64,000 bases of DNA from Atherix ibis (Eukaryota; Arthropoda; Insecta; Diptera; Athericidae). The stretch is from assembly GCA_958298945.1 (NCBI GenBank), contig OY282610.1, forward strand, positions 39,625,667-39,689,666. Reading direction: 5' to 3'. Under the pieces are notes generated by a model. That model saw nothing but the letters and a program-made list of their open reading frames with translations, ran no database searches and was not told the origin of the DNA. A program made the translations under genes and the position numbers. Shown here one piece after another: positions 1 through 11,204 of the stretch (position 1 is its first letter; each line of letters begins with the position of its first letter).

Positions 1-470
1 AAAATCCATTAAAAAATCGATAACAAAATATTCGAAAAAAAAGTGGAAGAAAATTAGTTGAAAATCGGAGAAAAGTGAATCGAAACTTAGTAAAAGATCG
101 TTGAAAAAATCGAAAATTTGCACAGAAATTTGTTAACATTGCAAAGAGTTTTAAAAAAAGCCATTTCGGGAGAAAATTTGCAATGGAAAACCGGAAGAAA
201 TTTTAGCGAAAATTATATGAAATTTGGAGAAAAACAAACTGTGAGTACGCATTGAGCAGAAAACATGTTCAGCAAAAAAACAAGTTCGAGTTTTAGAAAA
301 TTAGAAAAAAATACCCTGAATACGAAAGATGGTAAAATATTTTATCTTCGTCCATCCGCTCCATAACTAAATTTAACAGCGTATCGATCGTTTCTTCAAA
401 CAAAATTGAAGAAAAATTAATGTTCTCCTCTTACAATTTTTACACTAAAAAAAACAGAAACAAAATGAAA
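1..470. repeat. A-rich degenerate repeat, left edge
   Basis: A-rich sequence in which short words such as aaaatcg, gaaaatttg and ggagaaaa recur at irregular spacing of roughly 25-40 bp, as in the degenerate minisatellites further right. No period can be fixed by eye, and the array probably began outside the window. No coding potential is visible. Confidence 0.4.
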
Positions 471-2820
471 TAAAATTTTTCTAGAGGTATATTGTATTTT
501 AATTATAATAGTTATTATTATGATTACTGGTATTTTATCAATTGCCAAAAAATAAAATTAATATTTAGTACACATAAATTCAAACATGTTTTTTTTCTCT
601 TTTCATTTTCAATTTTCTACCTTATTTTGTTCGTTCACCTTTCATTGATATTTTTAGATACTTTTCTAAATTTTTTTCGTCTCTCTGGCATTTTTTTTTT
701 GTAATCATTCTGATTGCATTTTTGTTTAACTCTTTCTTAAAATCAGAAAAATGGCTTTAATTACTTTCCAAATTTGTCCATTTTAATTATTTTTTCCTGT
801 CGAAGTTTTCTTTCTTATTTTTTTTATAGTGAAATTTCTTCTTTTATTTAATTTAATTTTTACTTATATTTTTATTTGTTTGCAGTTAATTTCTAATACA
901 ATAGTTTATATTTTATGGTTTTCTTTCCAAATGTTATAAACTATATGGTACAATAAAATTTACACACACAAACCAAACAAGCCTAAGCATAGGATCACAT
1001 TTTTTTTTTTAGAGATCCAAACTTACACACAAATACACAAGCGCACAAACACACAAACGACTAGCACACGGTTATGATTACCACAAAATTATTACAATTT
1101 TCTTCTTTTTTTTATGAGTTGTAGTACTTCTAAGAGTTACGATTATTATAAATTCAATGATTTTCTATCATAAATATTTTCTTGTATTTTGTATTATTTA
1201 ACATGTTTACTTATCTTTCAAAATGTTCAGATTAATTTTTTGTTCATAATATTTAGTTTCTATACTTTAGTTTTCTATTATTTTGTATGTACTGTTCTTC
1301 ATTTTTAAAAATAAATATCTCATTACGAATATAAAATCAAATGGATAAATTATTAAAAAAAATACAATTTATTACTTAGTATAAGTAGACTACAAATTCT
1401 CTTATTTCTACTTATTAAATAATAATAATTCGCAAAGCATTGCGATATATGACAAATTAAAAAATAATTAAAAAAAAAATATTCAAAGTTTAAAAAAAAA
1501 TTTCATCAAAAAATTTACAAAATCAATTCCTAAATGGAATAGACCAAAAATGAAAATTACCATTAAATAATTGTCAGGTTCATTTTGTCTTTATATTTAT
1601 CTTGTTTTCTATCTTATATGTATATATATATATATATAAATTTACACGAACGATTATCTAGAAAATGGAAGAGTAGAAAAAAAAGTTATTATTTCAAATT
1701 GTTGGAAGTATAGAAATTTTTACTATTCATTTATTCAAATATAAAAGTTGTTTCAAAAATAAACGAAGAAAAATCTAATACTGATAAAAATTTAATACAA
1801 TTTTTTCAATTCTTATATAAATAAATATATCTTAAAAATCCGGTGGCATATTTGGAAGTGTGGCTTTTGATTTTAATCTAATTTAAATTTGTAAAAATAC
1901 AAATAGACAAAGAAGGAAATATTTTTCTTCCAAACATTTTTTTATTATTCATTGAAAAATATTTTTATTAGTTTTTTTTATCAGAAAATTTGAAATAGAA
2001 TACAATAAAAAAAACCACATGTTTTTAAAGGAAATTAAAAAAAAGCTTTGTTTGTTTGTTTTTTGCCTTTTTATAATCGGAGAATGCCATCTGAAAATTA
2101 ATAATTACTTGGAAGCGATCGGAAAGTATTATTTTAGAGAAATTATTTCCACTTTTATTTTTGATTTTAGTTTATTTCTTAAAATTTTCTTCTTTCACTT
2201 ATCACTAAACCTAATAATAATAGCAATAGTATTGATAAAAGCATGATCCAAATACTAATACATTTTAATATTGAACGTCTTTATCTTATAATATCATAAT
2301 TACTCTTTAATTTTTAGTATATTAAAGAAAAATTAAAAATTAATAATAAATAAAGAAAATAGAAGAAAAAAATTTCAATGGAATTAATGAGTTACATTAT
2401 AAAATCGAACGTGTAAATATATCAATTGTCTTATTTCTAGAAGAAAAAAAAGTTATTCCATTTCTTTTCATTATTTAAATGCATTCCTCCATTTCTCTTC
2501 TTTTCAATAATACTAGAAAAATAAATGAATTACAATATGTTGTCACCATCTTTGTCTCTGCTGCTCTTCGGATAATTTCAGTATTCCCATTGGTGTTGTT
2601 GTCTTTTCATTTTCCATTTTTCTTTTTTTCTTATCATCCATAGACAATTTATGATAACTCTCAATATTATAAATATTATTTTTATATTTTTTATTTATAT
2701 AAAGATTTTCTTTATTAAACTATTATTATTAATACAAAATATAAGTGCATAAAATATGGAATTCATAACTACTGATTTTGTTATGTCTTCATTTGTTTCT
2801 TATGATAAATTTTCTTTTGA
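471..2820. other. AT-rich gene-free stretch
   Basis: About 2.3 kb of T- and A-run sequence. It holds an ACAC-rich patch at about 960-1070 and an (AT)n microsatellite at 1615-1638. Two small open frames of 70-75 codons (492-704, 2019-2246) translate almost wholly to F/L/I/K/N and are composition artefacts. I see no splice-flanked exon or RNA gene. Confidence 0.6.
1615..1638. repeat. (AT)n microsatellite
   Basis: About twelve uninterrupted TA/AT dinucleotides inside AT-rich DNA. Confidence 0.9.
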
Positions 2821-2827
2821 TTTCTCT

Positions 2828-3046
2828 TTTATTTTATTTTTTTTCTGGGTTAAATTCAAAATTTTAATACATATTGTTATTTTATTGAATTTCTATTTAT
2901 GTTAATTAAAATGTAATTAAATGAAATTTCTGTGCTTTCTTTTGCTTGTAAAATTTTCCGATTTACTTTTCTCAACTACAAAATATGTTTTGTTTGTTTT
3001 TATTTTTTGCCACTCTCTTTTTTTTTGTTTAATCCTTTTAAACGCA
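2828..3046 (-). other. Mtpn: 3' untranslated region and poly(A) signals of the myotrophin gene
   Basis: On the minus strand the TAA at 3047-3049 is followed by AATAAA hexamers. They read as TTTATT on the plus strand at 2999-3004, 2881-2886, 2828-2833 and 2833-2838. The first lies only 43 nt past the stop, so a very short 3' UTR is possible, with longer forms using the others. The hexamer is common by chance in DNA this AT-rich, so the real cleavage site is not fixed. Confidence 0.4.
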
Positions 3047-3145
3047 TTAAACATTACTACCTAACAATAATTGTTTAATTTCTTCATTTGTTCCTGCATC
3101 TACATAACTAGTACCATCCGGAGCAACTCCAGTTTTTGATGCTCC
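3047..3145 (-). CDS. Mtpn: myotrophin exon 4 (residues 89-120 and stop)
   Basis: T-rich tract and AG acceptor at 3146-3147. Encodes the last, divergent repeat ([18 protein letters not shown]), the terminal helix EEIKQLL and a short lineage-specific tail LGSNV before TAA. Confidence 0.94.
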   Translation of the reverse strand, partial: GASKTGVAPDGTSYVDAGTNEEIKQLLLGSNV

Positions 3146-4695
3146 CTAAAAAAAAAGTATGAGAAAATTTATTAATTACAAATTTATAAAAATCGTGAGA
3201 TGATTGAAAAACAATTGTTACAATTTTCCTAAAAAATTCCTAAAACTTGATCAATTTAATCAACTTCCATCAAAAACAATATTTTAATTACAATAAAAAA
3301 AAAAAAAAAAAACAATTTTTTTTGAAGTTATTATTAAATGAAGTCAAACCGAACAAAATACTAACAAAGAAAAATTCTTTATCTTATGATAATTAATGCT
3401 AGTGATAAATGATTATAAAAAGATTACATTTTCTAGGAGAATTTTCACACATTCAGTATGTTCTTCCCATATGGCAGCTAATAGTGGTGTTATTCCATGT
3501 TTATCCACAGCCTAAAATAAAAACACATTAAAGAAAATATTAACATACCAACAATAACAATTTTTTTTAAAAATATAATATTTAATAAACAATATTTGAA
3601 AATTATTTTTTTTAAATACATCAAAAGTAAATAATTTATTATTATGTATTAGACAATTTTAAAAATTACTTTGAAAAAAAATTTAAACAAATCTATTTAT
3701 AGAAAAATTATTTTAAAAAAATTGCAATGAGAATTGTTTATAAATTTGTCAATTTCAGTATCAATTTGTGTGAAGAAAAATTAAATAAATTCAAAATCGA
3801 ACTATTTCCATATTTTCGAAGTAATGAGATTTTTTTTTGTTCAATGTTACAACAAAATGTGCGATAATATTTACTGTTACAAAAAAAAATACAAATTGAA
3901 AGTGATTCACAGTTAAAGTAAAAATAAAAAATATAAGTATATACAAATTTTTTTTAAAAAAATCTCACTAAAATAAATGTTTTGATTACTACAAAATAAT
4001 CCGATTCTAGATTAGCCTCGAAAATAGAAAAAAAAAATCATTATCAATGTTGATTAATTTTGATTATTTTCTTACTTAACTATCAGAGATACTGACTATG
4101 GGCTTATAAATAAAGTTCAATTAAAGAGAAAACCAATAAAATAATCTACATTTCATTTTTGTTTTTCTCTAATAATTTAAAATGTTTTCTTGGATTTTAT
4201 GTTGTTTTTTTCTTTAGGGCTAGCTACCACTTTAGATAAATCTTAAGTTAATCAAATATTTTTTTTTTTAAATTTAAGAAAAAGTTATTTTACATTAACA
4301 TCTGCTCCCTTTAAGATCAAATAGGCAAGAACATCGGCATGACCATAATCGGCTGCATAATGTAAAGGTGATCGTCCACAGATTTCACCATTTATTTCCA
4401 CTTTCTGCAACAAAAACAAACAAAATCAGATTTAATTGCACTTTTTTTTTTTAAACAAGATTACAATATTTTTGTTTCTATATAAATTAAATTAATGGCA
4501 AAAACAAAAAGCACAAGGACCAGGAGAAATTTTTTCCTATTTTGGCAAAATTTTTTTCTGAAAAGCAAATGGAAAAAAAAACAAAAAGGACGGAAAGTCA
4601 AACAAAGGAAGAAGAGCTTCTCTCACCTTATTTTCAACATAATCCCTGACTTGGTCAAGTTCACCATTTTTGATACCCCAAACAAGCTCATTCAT
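3047..4695 (-). CDS. Mtpn: myotrophin (V-1), ankyrin-repeat protein, four coding exons
   Basis: Myotrophin/V-1 is a small cytosolic ankyrin-repeat protein. In other animals it binds the CapZ alpha/beta heterodimer and keeps it off actin barbed ends; it has also been linked to NF-kB and to cardiac growth signalling. Coding exons are 4627-4695, 4294-4404, 3428-3511 and 3047-3145. All three introns (222, 782 and 282 bp) are phase 0 with GT..AG ends, and the joined frame is 120 codons plus TAA, against 118 residues in vertebrates. Residues 34-60 form a full ankyrin repeat ([15 protein letters not shown], then KGADVN). Residues 62-92 form another ([26 protein letters not shown]). The tail has [11 protein letters not shown] and NEEIKQLL, as in the family. 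The start sits in CAAAATG, the favoured fly context, and gives the family N-terminus ([15 protein letters not shown]). No frameshift or premature stop is present and introns are retained, so this is the parental gene, not a retrocopy. Function is inferred from the family. Confidence 0.95.
3428..3511 (-). CDS. Mtpn: myotrophin exon 3 (residues 61-88)
   Basis: Acceptor TTTTAG (AG at 3512-3513) and donor GTAATC (3427). Encodes one ankyrin repeat ([11 protein letters not shown] to VKILLEN). The exon is exactly 28 codons. Confidence 0.94.
4294..4404 (-). CDS. Mtpn: myotrophin exon 2 (residues 24-60)
   Basis: Follows a pyrimidine tract and TTGCAG acceptor (AG at 4405-4406) and ends at donor GTAAAA (4293). 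Encodes the first complete ankyrin repeat, with the TPLH-type turn (here SPLH) and GADVN at its end. Confidence 0.94.
4627..4695 (-). CDS. Mtpn: myotrophin exon 1 (residues 1-23)
   Basis: Encodes the N-terminal helix pair ([19 protein letters not shown]) and ends in AAG|GTGAGA, a strong donor, at 4626. An open frame on the opposite strand (4495-4929) runs through this exon and is only its shadow. Confidence 0.93.
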
Positions 4696-5330
4696 TTTGA
4701 TTGGATTTGTTTTGTCCTCTTGCCTGTCCCACTTCCTATTTCCCCTTACCCAATAATTGGCTTATGCGATTCTGCCTTTACTCTTCTCAATTTCCGTCTA
4801 TGCTATTCTCTTCTATACTTTGACGTGTCTTTCCACTATTTTGTGTATATAGGGGTCGTTCCCACCTTTCAGCTTTTCACTTCACCTTTTCACAAATTTC
4901 GGTTGTTAATGCGAAGAAATTTTCTTTGATTGCTCCTCTTTCCAAAACTTGACCAGAAAAGAAAAAAAATTCTTTTTTCTTCTTTTCTTTTTTTTGTACA
5001 ACTTTATCGTTTATATTTTCACTTTTTTCTTCTTATTTTCAATATTGATCAACTAACTTTTAATGAAATTTGTAATTTGATAAGAAAAACAAACTCAAAA
5101 ACTGCAGCATTTGTTGTTGAGTTTTTATTTGATTTAATTGCGTTCAAAACTACGAAAAAGAAAGTTTAGTTGAAAGCTTAATTCAACCGGCTCCCCGACA
5201 ATTTAGAAAATGTCACTCGCCGAATTGCTTCGGTTGTCGTTCTGTTGTACGTTGCCCAGCCATCGGTTATGCCGTTGCCATATTGATCACAAGGCCCAGG
5301 TCACAAGTAATAAATAAGACTACGGATACG
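4696..5330 (-). promoter_or_regulatory. Mtpn: 5' leader and probable promoter island of the myotrophin gene
   Basis: The 635 bp upstream of the myotrophin ATG fall into a purine-rich minus-strand stretch (4696-4930), an AT-rich piece, and a compact GC-richer, CpG-bearing island at about 5165-5320. That island contains ccaggtcacaa, resembling the GGTCACA core-promoter element of flies, and a 6-bp-arm inverted repeat gttgaa..ttcaac (5170-5188). It is the best candidate for the transcription start. A small plus-strand frame (5210-5317, 35 codons, ATG after AGAAA) also fits in it, so a divergent transcript cannot be excluded. No canonical TATA is evident. Confidence 0.35.
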
Positions 5331-5859
5331 CTTACAATTAATACTTTTCAAAATTCATATAGTTTAAAAAAAAAAAGATTTCTATTCAATATACACACAT
5401 ATACATGCGCATATAAATGGGTTAAGGTAGTTTTTTCCATTCTTAGTAAATAATTTCATCAATAAATTAACTGCAAAACTATGAAATGTTTTGTCCAAAT
5501 ATTAATTATGTGCATGAAATTTTCAATGAATAAAATTTCACTGCTATATATATTTACTCTTTTCTTTTTTTAATAAATAAGATCTTTAATTAATTTCAAA
5601 TATAAGCTAGTTTTGTTTTTTTTTTTATAAAAAGTAAGGATATAAATTTAGAAAAAATACCCTCTAATTTAAATAAAAAAAAAAAAGTTTTTACTCTTAA
5701 GATATTTTTTAAAAATATTGTTTTTTACTTAGAAAAACAAAATTTATAAAACTTCTCAAGTAAATTTGCTAATTTTTGCAAAAAAAAAAAAAACATCCCA
5801 AAAATAGTTTAGTCTTTTTTTAAAGAGTCACGGTTTTTTTGCTATTCACTCAATTTTTT
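5331..5859. other. AT-rich gene-free stretch
   Basis: Homopolymer-rich sequence with a short (AC) patch near 5393. No exon-like or structured element seen. Confidence 0.6.
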
Positions 5860-7063
5860 TTTAAATTTTGTTTAATTTTGGAATTTCTTATATGAAAGTT
5901 TGTTATCTTAAAAAAATATAGCTCATATTAAAAGTACACCTTTTATTAAAACATTTAAAAAAATGCCATCTTTTCTTAAAACAATTCTTTTTATTCTAAT
6001 TTCTAACAAAATTCTTCTTTCATAGAAAAATTCTTGGTGTTTTTTTTTGTAACAAAACTCCATAAAACGTTTTAAAATTTTAAGCAAATAATAATAATAT
6101 TAAATTTATTGAAATGAGAAATTTGATTTAAAAAAAAGGACAAAATTTTATATCAAAAACATGTAAAAAGATGCAAAAAAAACGACACGGAAAAAAATTA
6201 ATAGTAAATAAAAAATAAAAATCAAAAAAGAAGAAAAAACCAACTAAAAGATTTATTTTAAAAAATAAAAACGTAATAAACAAAAATTGTATATCCTACA
6301 AAGAAAAAGAGCAACTCACCTAATATTTTCTTAAAAACAAAATGTTTTTAAAATATTTCACAAAACCAAACACAAATAAGAAAATATAATTATTTCAAAT
6401 GAAATTTACCAGAAGTACACTGAGAAGACGATAAGGGAAAAATTTTAATTTATTAAAATTAACAAAATATATTTATATTTACCGCAAAACTTTCTGATGA
6501 ATTTTCAAAAATCTGTGTTTAATTTTGGAATTTCTTCAAAAAAAAATATAGCTCATATTAAATGTAGCCGCTTTGTAAACAATCTCCACAAAAATTATTA
6601 AAGTTTGAAGAAAATCATAATAATACTAATTAAATATTATAGAAAGGAGAGATTTATTAATTTAATTAAAATTAAACATTTTATATTAAAAAAACATGTT
6701 AAATTGTAATAAAAATATGCCAACAAAAAAATGCGGAAAAAGTGAAAAAATTTGAAGAAAATTTTACAAATTCAAATTAAATAAAAAATAATAACAAAAA
6801 AAGAAGAAAATGTTTACTTTAAAAAATAAAAACAAAAAAAACAATAAAAAAAAGCGACTCGCCAAATATTTTCTTAAAAACAAAACATTTTTAAAATATT
6901 TCAAAAACCAAAAAAAAAAAAAAAAAAACGAAATTAAGAAAATATCATATAATTAGGTGGAAATTACCGGAAGTAGAAAGAGAAGACGATAACGGAAAAT
7001 TTTTAATTTATAAAATTTTAATAAATTTAAATTTACCGCCAAACTTTCTGAAGAATTTTTAAT
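5860..7063. repeat. tandem duplication, two divergent copies of about 0.55-0.65 kb
   Basis: Copy 1 (about 5860-6508) and copy 2 (about 6510-7063) share ordered landmarks. Each starts with tttaattttggaatttctt (5871, 6519) and atagctcatattaaa. Each then has ttttaaaatatttca with a poly-A run, then agagaagacgata or a near match (about 6422 and 6979), and ends in taccgc-aaactttctga. Small indels, mostly in A runs, separate them. There is no coding content. Confidence 0.75.
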
Positions 7064-7068
7064 TTCTT

Positions 7069-7650
7069 TCATTTTATGAACACGAACCTGGTGGCGTATG
7101 CTTTAGTTCCATAACTGAAAATCGGTTCTGCTGCATTCGTATTGCTTGTACAGAGGAGCGTCGTTCTGACAAAATCTGCACACGCACCAAAAGCCCCGTG
7201 ATGTATTATACTATTGCGTTTATGGTACGTGGATTTGACGGCATGCAAATGTATGGGAAATGTATGTTGCCATTTTGCATTATCATCCACACCTAAAAAG
7301 TTCCATTCGAATTTTTGGAATGTATAGAAAAATTTATTCCATTCATATGCATATATATACAAGGGCCGTGTTAACTTTGGCCAGTGTTTATCCATGAGAA
7401 TATATAGAGTTGTGTGCGTGGGCTGAGACTGGTTTTCTCCGTTCCAACCGTGGACGACGATGATGATGATTGAAAAACAAATTCTCACACAACCAATGGA
7501 TTTGTGTATAAACGCTGCGTCGTATCCATATAGAAGCGGATCCGTCGTATGTACACACACACATTTATTAGCTGAGAGAGTAGAAACAAAACCGATCTGG
7601 GCAAGTGAGTGGAACAAGTGAGGTTTTTTAGTTCGTGACAGAACTGCCAA
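7069..7650 (-). CDS. 193-codon open frame of unknown nature
   Basis: This is the longest uninterrupted frame in the window, in an island clearly richer in GC than its flanks. The open stretch starts at a TTG; the first ATG in frame is at about residue 86 (MDKHWPKL), so a complete protein would be about 108 residues or would need an upstream exon. The translation is mixed in composition (W, H, Y, C and G all present), with an I/V run where the DNA is (GAT)n. I recognise no domain, signal peptide or paired splice sites. It may equally be a regulatory island that lacks stops by chance. No family can be named. Confidence 0.2.
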   Translation of the reverse strand: MAVLSRTKKPHLFHSLAQIGFVSTLSANKCVCVHTTDPLLYGYDAAFIHKSIGCVRICFSIIIIVVHGWNGENQSQPTHTTLYILMDKHWPKLTRPLYIYAYEWNKFFYTFQKFEWNFLGVDDNAKWQHTFPIHLHAVKSTYHKRNSIIHHGAFGACADFVRTTLLCTSNTNAAEPIFSYGTKAYATRFVFIK

Positions 7651-8757
7651 CGTTAATGACGGTTCAATTTTTGTCGACGGGCGTGGAGAATAAAATTAGA
7701 AAACAAAAGAAACAAAAAGAAAATATACAAAAAATTTTTGTTTTGACGGCAACGAAGACACGAAGAGAATAAGATTTTTTTTTTATTTTGACCTCCCCCC
7801 ACCCCCAGAAAAAATAAAGAAATATTATTAATTAAATAACTTCAAAAATTACCTATAATAAAATATTCTCTGTTCTGTGCGTGTGTTTTTTTAAAAGAAA
7901 AAAAAAATTATTAATATAAATTAAATAGAATAAAAAAAAAAGTGAGTAAAATACAACAACAACAAAAATAATTTTGGAAAATTCAATAAGAAGAAAAGTG
8001 AAAGAAAAGAATTTATTCGGGGTGTAAAAAAAAGGTAAAACACACAAATTAATTTCAAGCGAAAAAAAAAGTAATAGAAGAAAATTTTTTCATAAATGTT
8101 TTTTTTTTTGTCTTCTTTTCATCTGATTCTACTCTGTTTGTGCGCGTGTGTTTGTGTAGTGTAGTGTAGATAGAGTGATTAATTATTATTATTATTAATT
8201 AATTAATTAAAGTAAAGATTAAATATAATAAGTTGTTGTTTTTTTATTTTATTTTGGTTCTCTCCTCTCAATATAATATTCATTCAAAAATACAACATCA
8301 ACAAAAGTATCAGAAGAAATAATTTTGTTTTTCTTCAAAGAAAACCTAACAAAAAAAAAATAAAAAAGTTATTTTCATAAGAAAAAAATTATTATTTTTT
8401 TTAACCCCATTGCATATATAAAGAAAATTTGTTAAAAAAAATTTCAAGTTTTGTGCAGTTTAAGTAAGAAGAAAAAAGGAACAAAATTTTTAAGTGTGTG
8501 CGCAAATTACTACTAGCCGAAGGGTGAATAAGGAAAAAAAGAAAAGAGGCTATTTATTTTGGGGAGAAACAAAAAAATTTCAAATACAGAAAATCAAAAT
8601 ATTTTGATACATTTTTTTTTTTATAAAGAAAACTTAAATCAATTTTTGATTGAGGAAGCCAGCCAGAGAGAGAGACACCACAAACAAAAATCAACAGAAA
8701 AAAAGGGTGCGTTTCATAAAATAGAAAAAAAATTTCATAATTACTAATAATTTTACT
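7651..8757 (+). other. A-rich, untranslated-leader-like stretch
   Basis: Directly after the 7.1-7.65 kb island the plus strand becomes A- and purine-rich (aaaacaaaag, gaagacacgaagag, cagccagagagagagacacc), which is typical of long 5' leaders in flies. Possible donors include gaag|ggtgaataagg near 8520. A run of C (7794-7806) and GTGTG patches (about 7877, 8143) occur. No convincing start-codon exon follows. The reading as a noncoding first exon is inference only. Confidence 0.2.
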
Positions 8758-8781
8758 TATTATTATTATTATTATTATTAA
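8758..8781. repeat. (TTA)n microsatellite
   Basis: About eight TTA/ATT triplets in a row. Confidence 0.85.
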
Positions 8782-9065
8782 TGTTAATTTTGTGGTAATT
8801 ATTTGTAATGTTGTTGTTTAAAAAAAAAAAATGGGAATTTTTTTTTGTCTGCGTATACGAAAAAAAAAGACAACAAAAAAATTTCCATCCTACTTCTTTA
8901 GCATTTTATTAACTGAAAAATAATATAAATTCAGTGAAAAAAAAATTCCCGTACTACTATCCCCCCCTTTCCCCTCAAAAAATAAATATCACATCATAAA
9001 AATAGGGTTATGGGGAGGGGTTTGGTCGAATAAAACCGCCCGAAAAATACCTGAAAAATCATTTT

Positions 9066-9113
9066 AAAACAAAATCTCCACGAAATAATTTTTTCAAAAC
9101 AAAATCTCCACGA
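9066..9113 (+). repeat. two-copy 30-bp direct repeat
   Basis: The 18-bp core aaaacaaaatctccacga occurs twice, exactly 30 bp apart. Confidence 0.8.
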
Positions 9114-9997
9114 GCAGTAGTTTTAGTTTAGATTAAGCCTATAGGCTATAGTGGAGCCTCAGCCCTTGATAAGAGAGGCCTCAATCCCAAATAGCCTTAC
9201 CAGTTATTGGTAATAGTACACCAGAAGTGGGGAAAGGATTTTGTTAAAAGGAAATATGAGAAAAAAAAATTGATAAGTAGGGAATGCAGGATAGCCCCTC
9301 AAAAAATAGGGAATAATAGAGTTAGCCAGCACATATGCATCCAGAAAAACACAGAGGCGTATATGAGGGGTTTTTTTTCTTTTTTTAAAAAAAAAAAGAA
9401 AACTTAAGAAAGAAAAAATTCCTATCAACTCGATGGAAAAAGATGTTGTTTTGGTCATTTTTGTACACCCCCTCCAACCCTCTCTGCCAAGTCTTGTTTC
9501 TTGTTTAATTTTTCCAACTTTTGTTTTTTGTTCGTTTTTTTTTGTTACTCATTTCGATAATTCGGTGCTAATTCAAATTCAAATTCAGATCCAAATCCAA
9601 ATCGTTTATTGTGTTGGGACTGGCTGGTAAAAAATTGTTTTAAGGGCTGCAAAAAAATGTTTGTTTAAATAATACACACACACACCACACAGAGCTACAG
9701 AGAAAGAGAAAGAGAGACCCCTCAAACACAACATAATACAATTTCCACATCTTCGCAAAAATGAGGTTTGGATGCTGTACGTGTGTTTTTATTTAATATC
9801 TATCAACAAAAAAATGTTTTTTCTCATCTCTCAAATAATCGCTTATTCTCTCGTTTGTGTGTTTTTGGTCCGTTTTCACGAAATTCCCAATAAGTTGTTC
9901 TTAGTTACGGTCTATTCTGCTCTACTCAGCTATGAAAACAATCTCATAAAATAGAGAGAGGGGCGTTATTCTCTTGTTCTCTTCCGAATGAGTACAA

Positions 9998-10014
9998 ACA
10001 CACACACACACACA
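9998..10014. repeat. (AC)n microsatellite
   Basis: Eight uninterrupted AC dinucleotides followed by a TGTGT patch. Confidence 0.9.
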
Positions 10015-11204
10015 CTGTGTTTACTGATGGTGACTGGGGGATTTAATATTGCTCGCATACGAATGCAAGTTGGTAAACGTAACGAAACTGATACATTCTG
10101 GGTGCGCTCTTGATGTGGCTTCGTATTTATTCGGTTTGGCTTCGTTTGGGTTGGTTGCGTTTTACAATTTGTTCCGATTCCCTTTGTACCGTTACAATTT
10201 CGATGTGTTCCGGTCCGGTTTTGTTCCCTTTTGCAACATAATTGACAATTCTCACCAATGAACTCTCCAGTAGAGAGTAAGTAAAAACTTTTATCAAGAA
10301 AAACTTCAAATTATTTCGATATTAACTGAAGAAGTAATTTTTTTTTTTTTAAATAAATAAAAATTCCTTCTTCCTATCTCCTCTCTATTATCTCCATCGC
10401 TCTCGTCATATATATATCTACTACTTCTCATTAAAACGGATTTTTATGTAAATGTCACTGGGTTCTTTTGTTTTGTTTCTTTTTTTTTTATGCTCTTTTC
10501 AAATCATGTTTTCTACTTAAATTTAAAAAAAAAGAAAAACAGAAATTTGAATACCTTTATTAATTTTTATTTGAAAAATCTAAGGAAATCAGCACCAAAA
10601 AATAATATTAACAAAAAATATGGAAAATCCCATTTTTTTGTCAATGTAAAAAAATCCCATTTTTGTAAACGTAACATTTTAAAATTATTTTTCTTATATC
10701 ATTTACATGATGAGGTTTACTTTAATTTTTATTAAAATCAGCTAATTATTATATTTATATTCAAAAAAAAAAACAGGTCTACTCATATTTATTGTTTGTT
10801 ATCTTAAGTTCAATTCAGTCTAAACATTTCAAAGGCCTTGTGACGCTACTGCAGCGAAGTCTTTTCATAAAAAAAAAAACTCCAGCAACCATCATTTATA
10901 TAAGCATATGCCTATTTGTGGAATCAATTTTCAATTAAATTTCATAGTTTTTTCAACTAAAAAAATTCCGGTAATTTCAATTTTAATTCCACAAAAAAAC
11001 GATCCCCCCTTCACCCCCCTTACAATTTCTAATATAAATTTATTTTTCTCAAAAAAAAACCGACCATTAATTTAAAAAAAAAAAACTGCCCTTAAATAAA
11101 TAAAAAAAAAATCCTCCTAATTTTGGAAAAGAATAATTTCATATTTAAGAAAAATAAATTCATTTAAAAGCCAACCCTCCCTTCCCCTCAAAAAAAAGAA
11201 AAGT

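Larger units (their letters stand above)
8782..11200. other. gene-free stretch with short repeats
   Basis: Mixed AT-rich DNA. It holds a 30-bp-period duplication of aaaacaaaatctccacga (9066-9083, 9096-9113), a hexamer run of aattca/atccaa type (about 9570-9603), and (AC)n tracts near 9672 and at 9998-10014. Open frames at 9204-9458, 9433-9630, 9772-9954 and 10049-10309 overlap on both strands and show no family resemblance. I see no supported gene. Confidence 0.5.

Noticed and set aside
4495..4929. 144-codon plus-strand frame beginning [11 protein letters not shown]
   Set aside because: It lies antisense across myotrophin exon 1 and its leader. The minus-strand reading is conserved, so this is a shadow.
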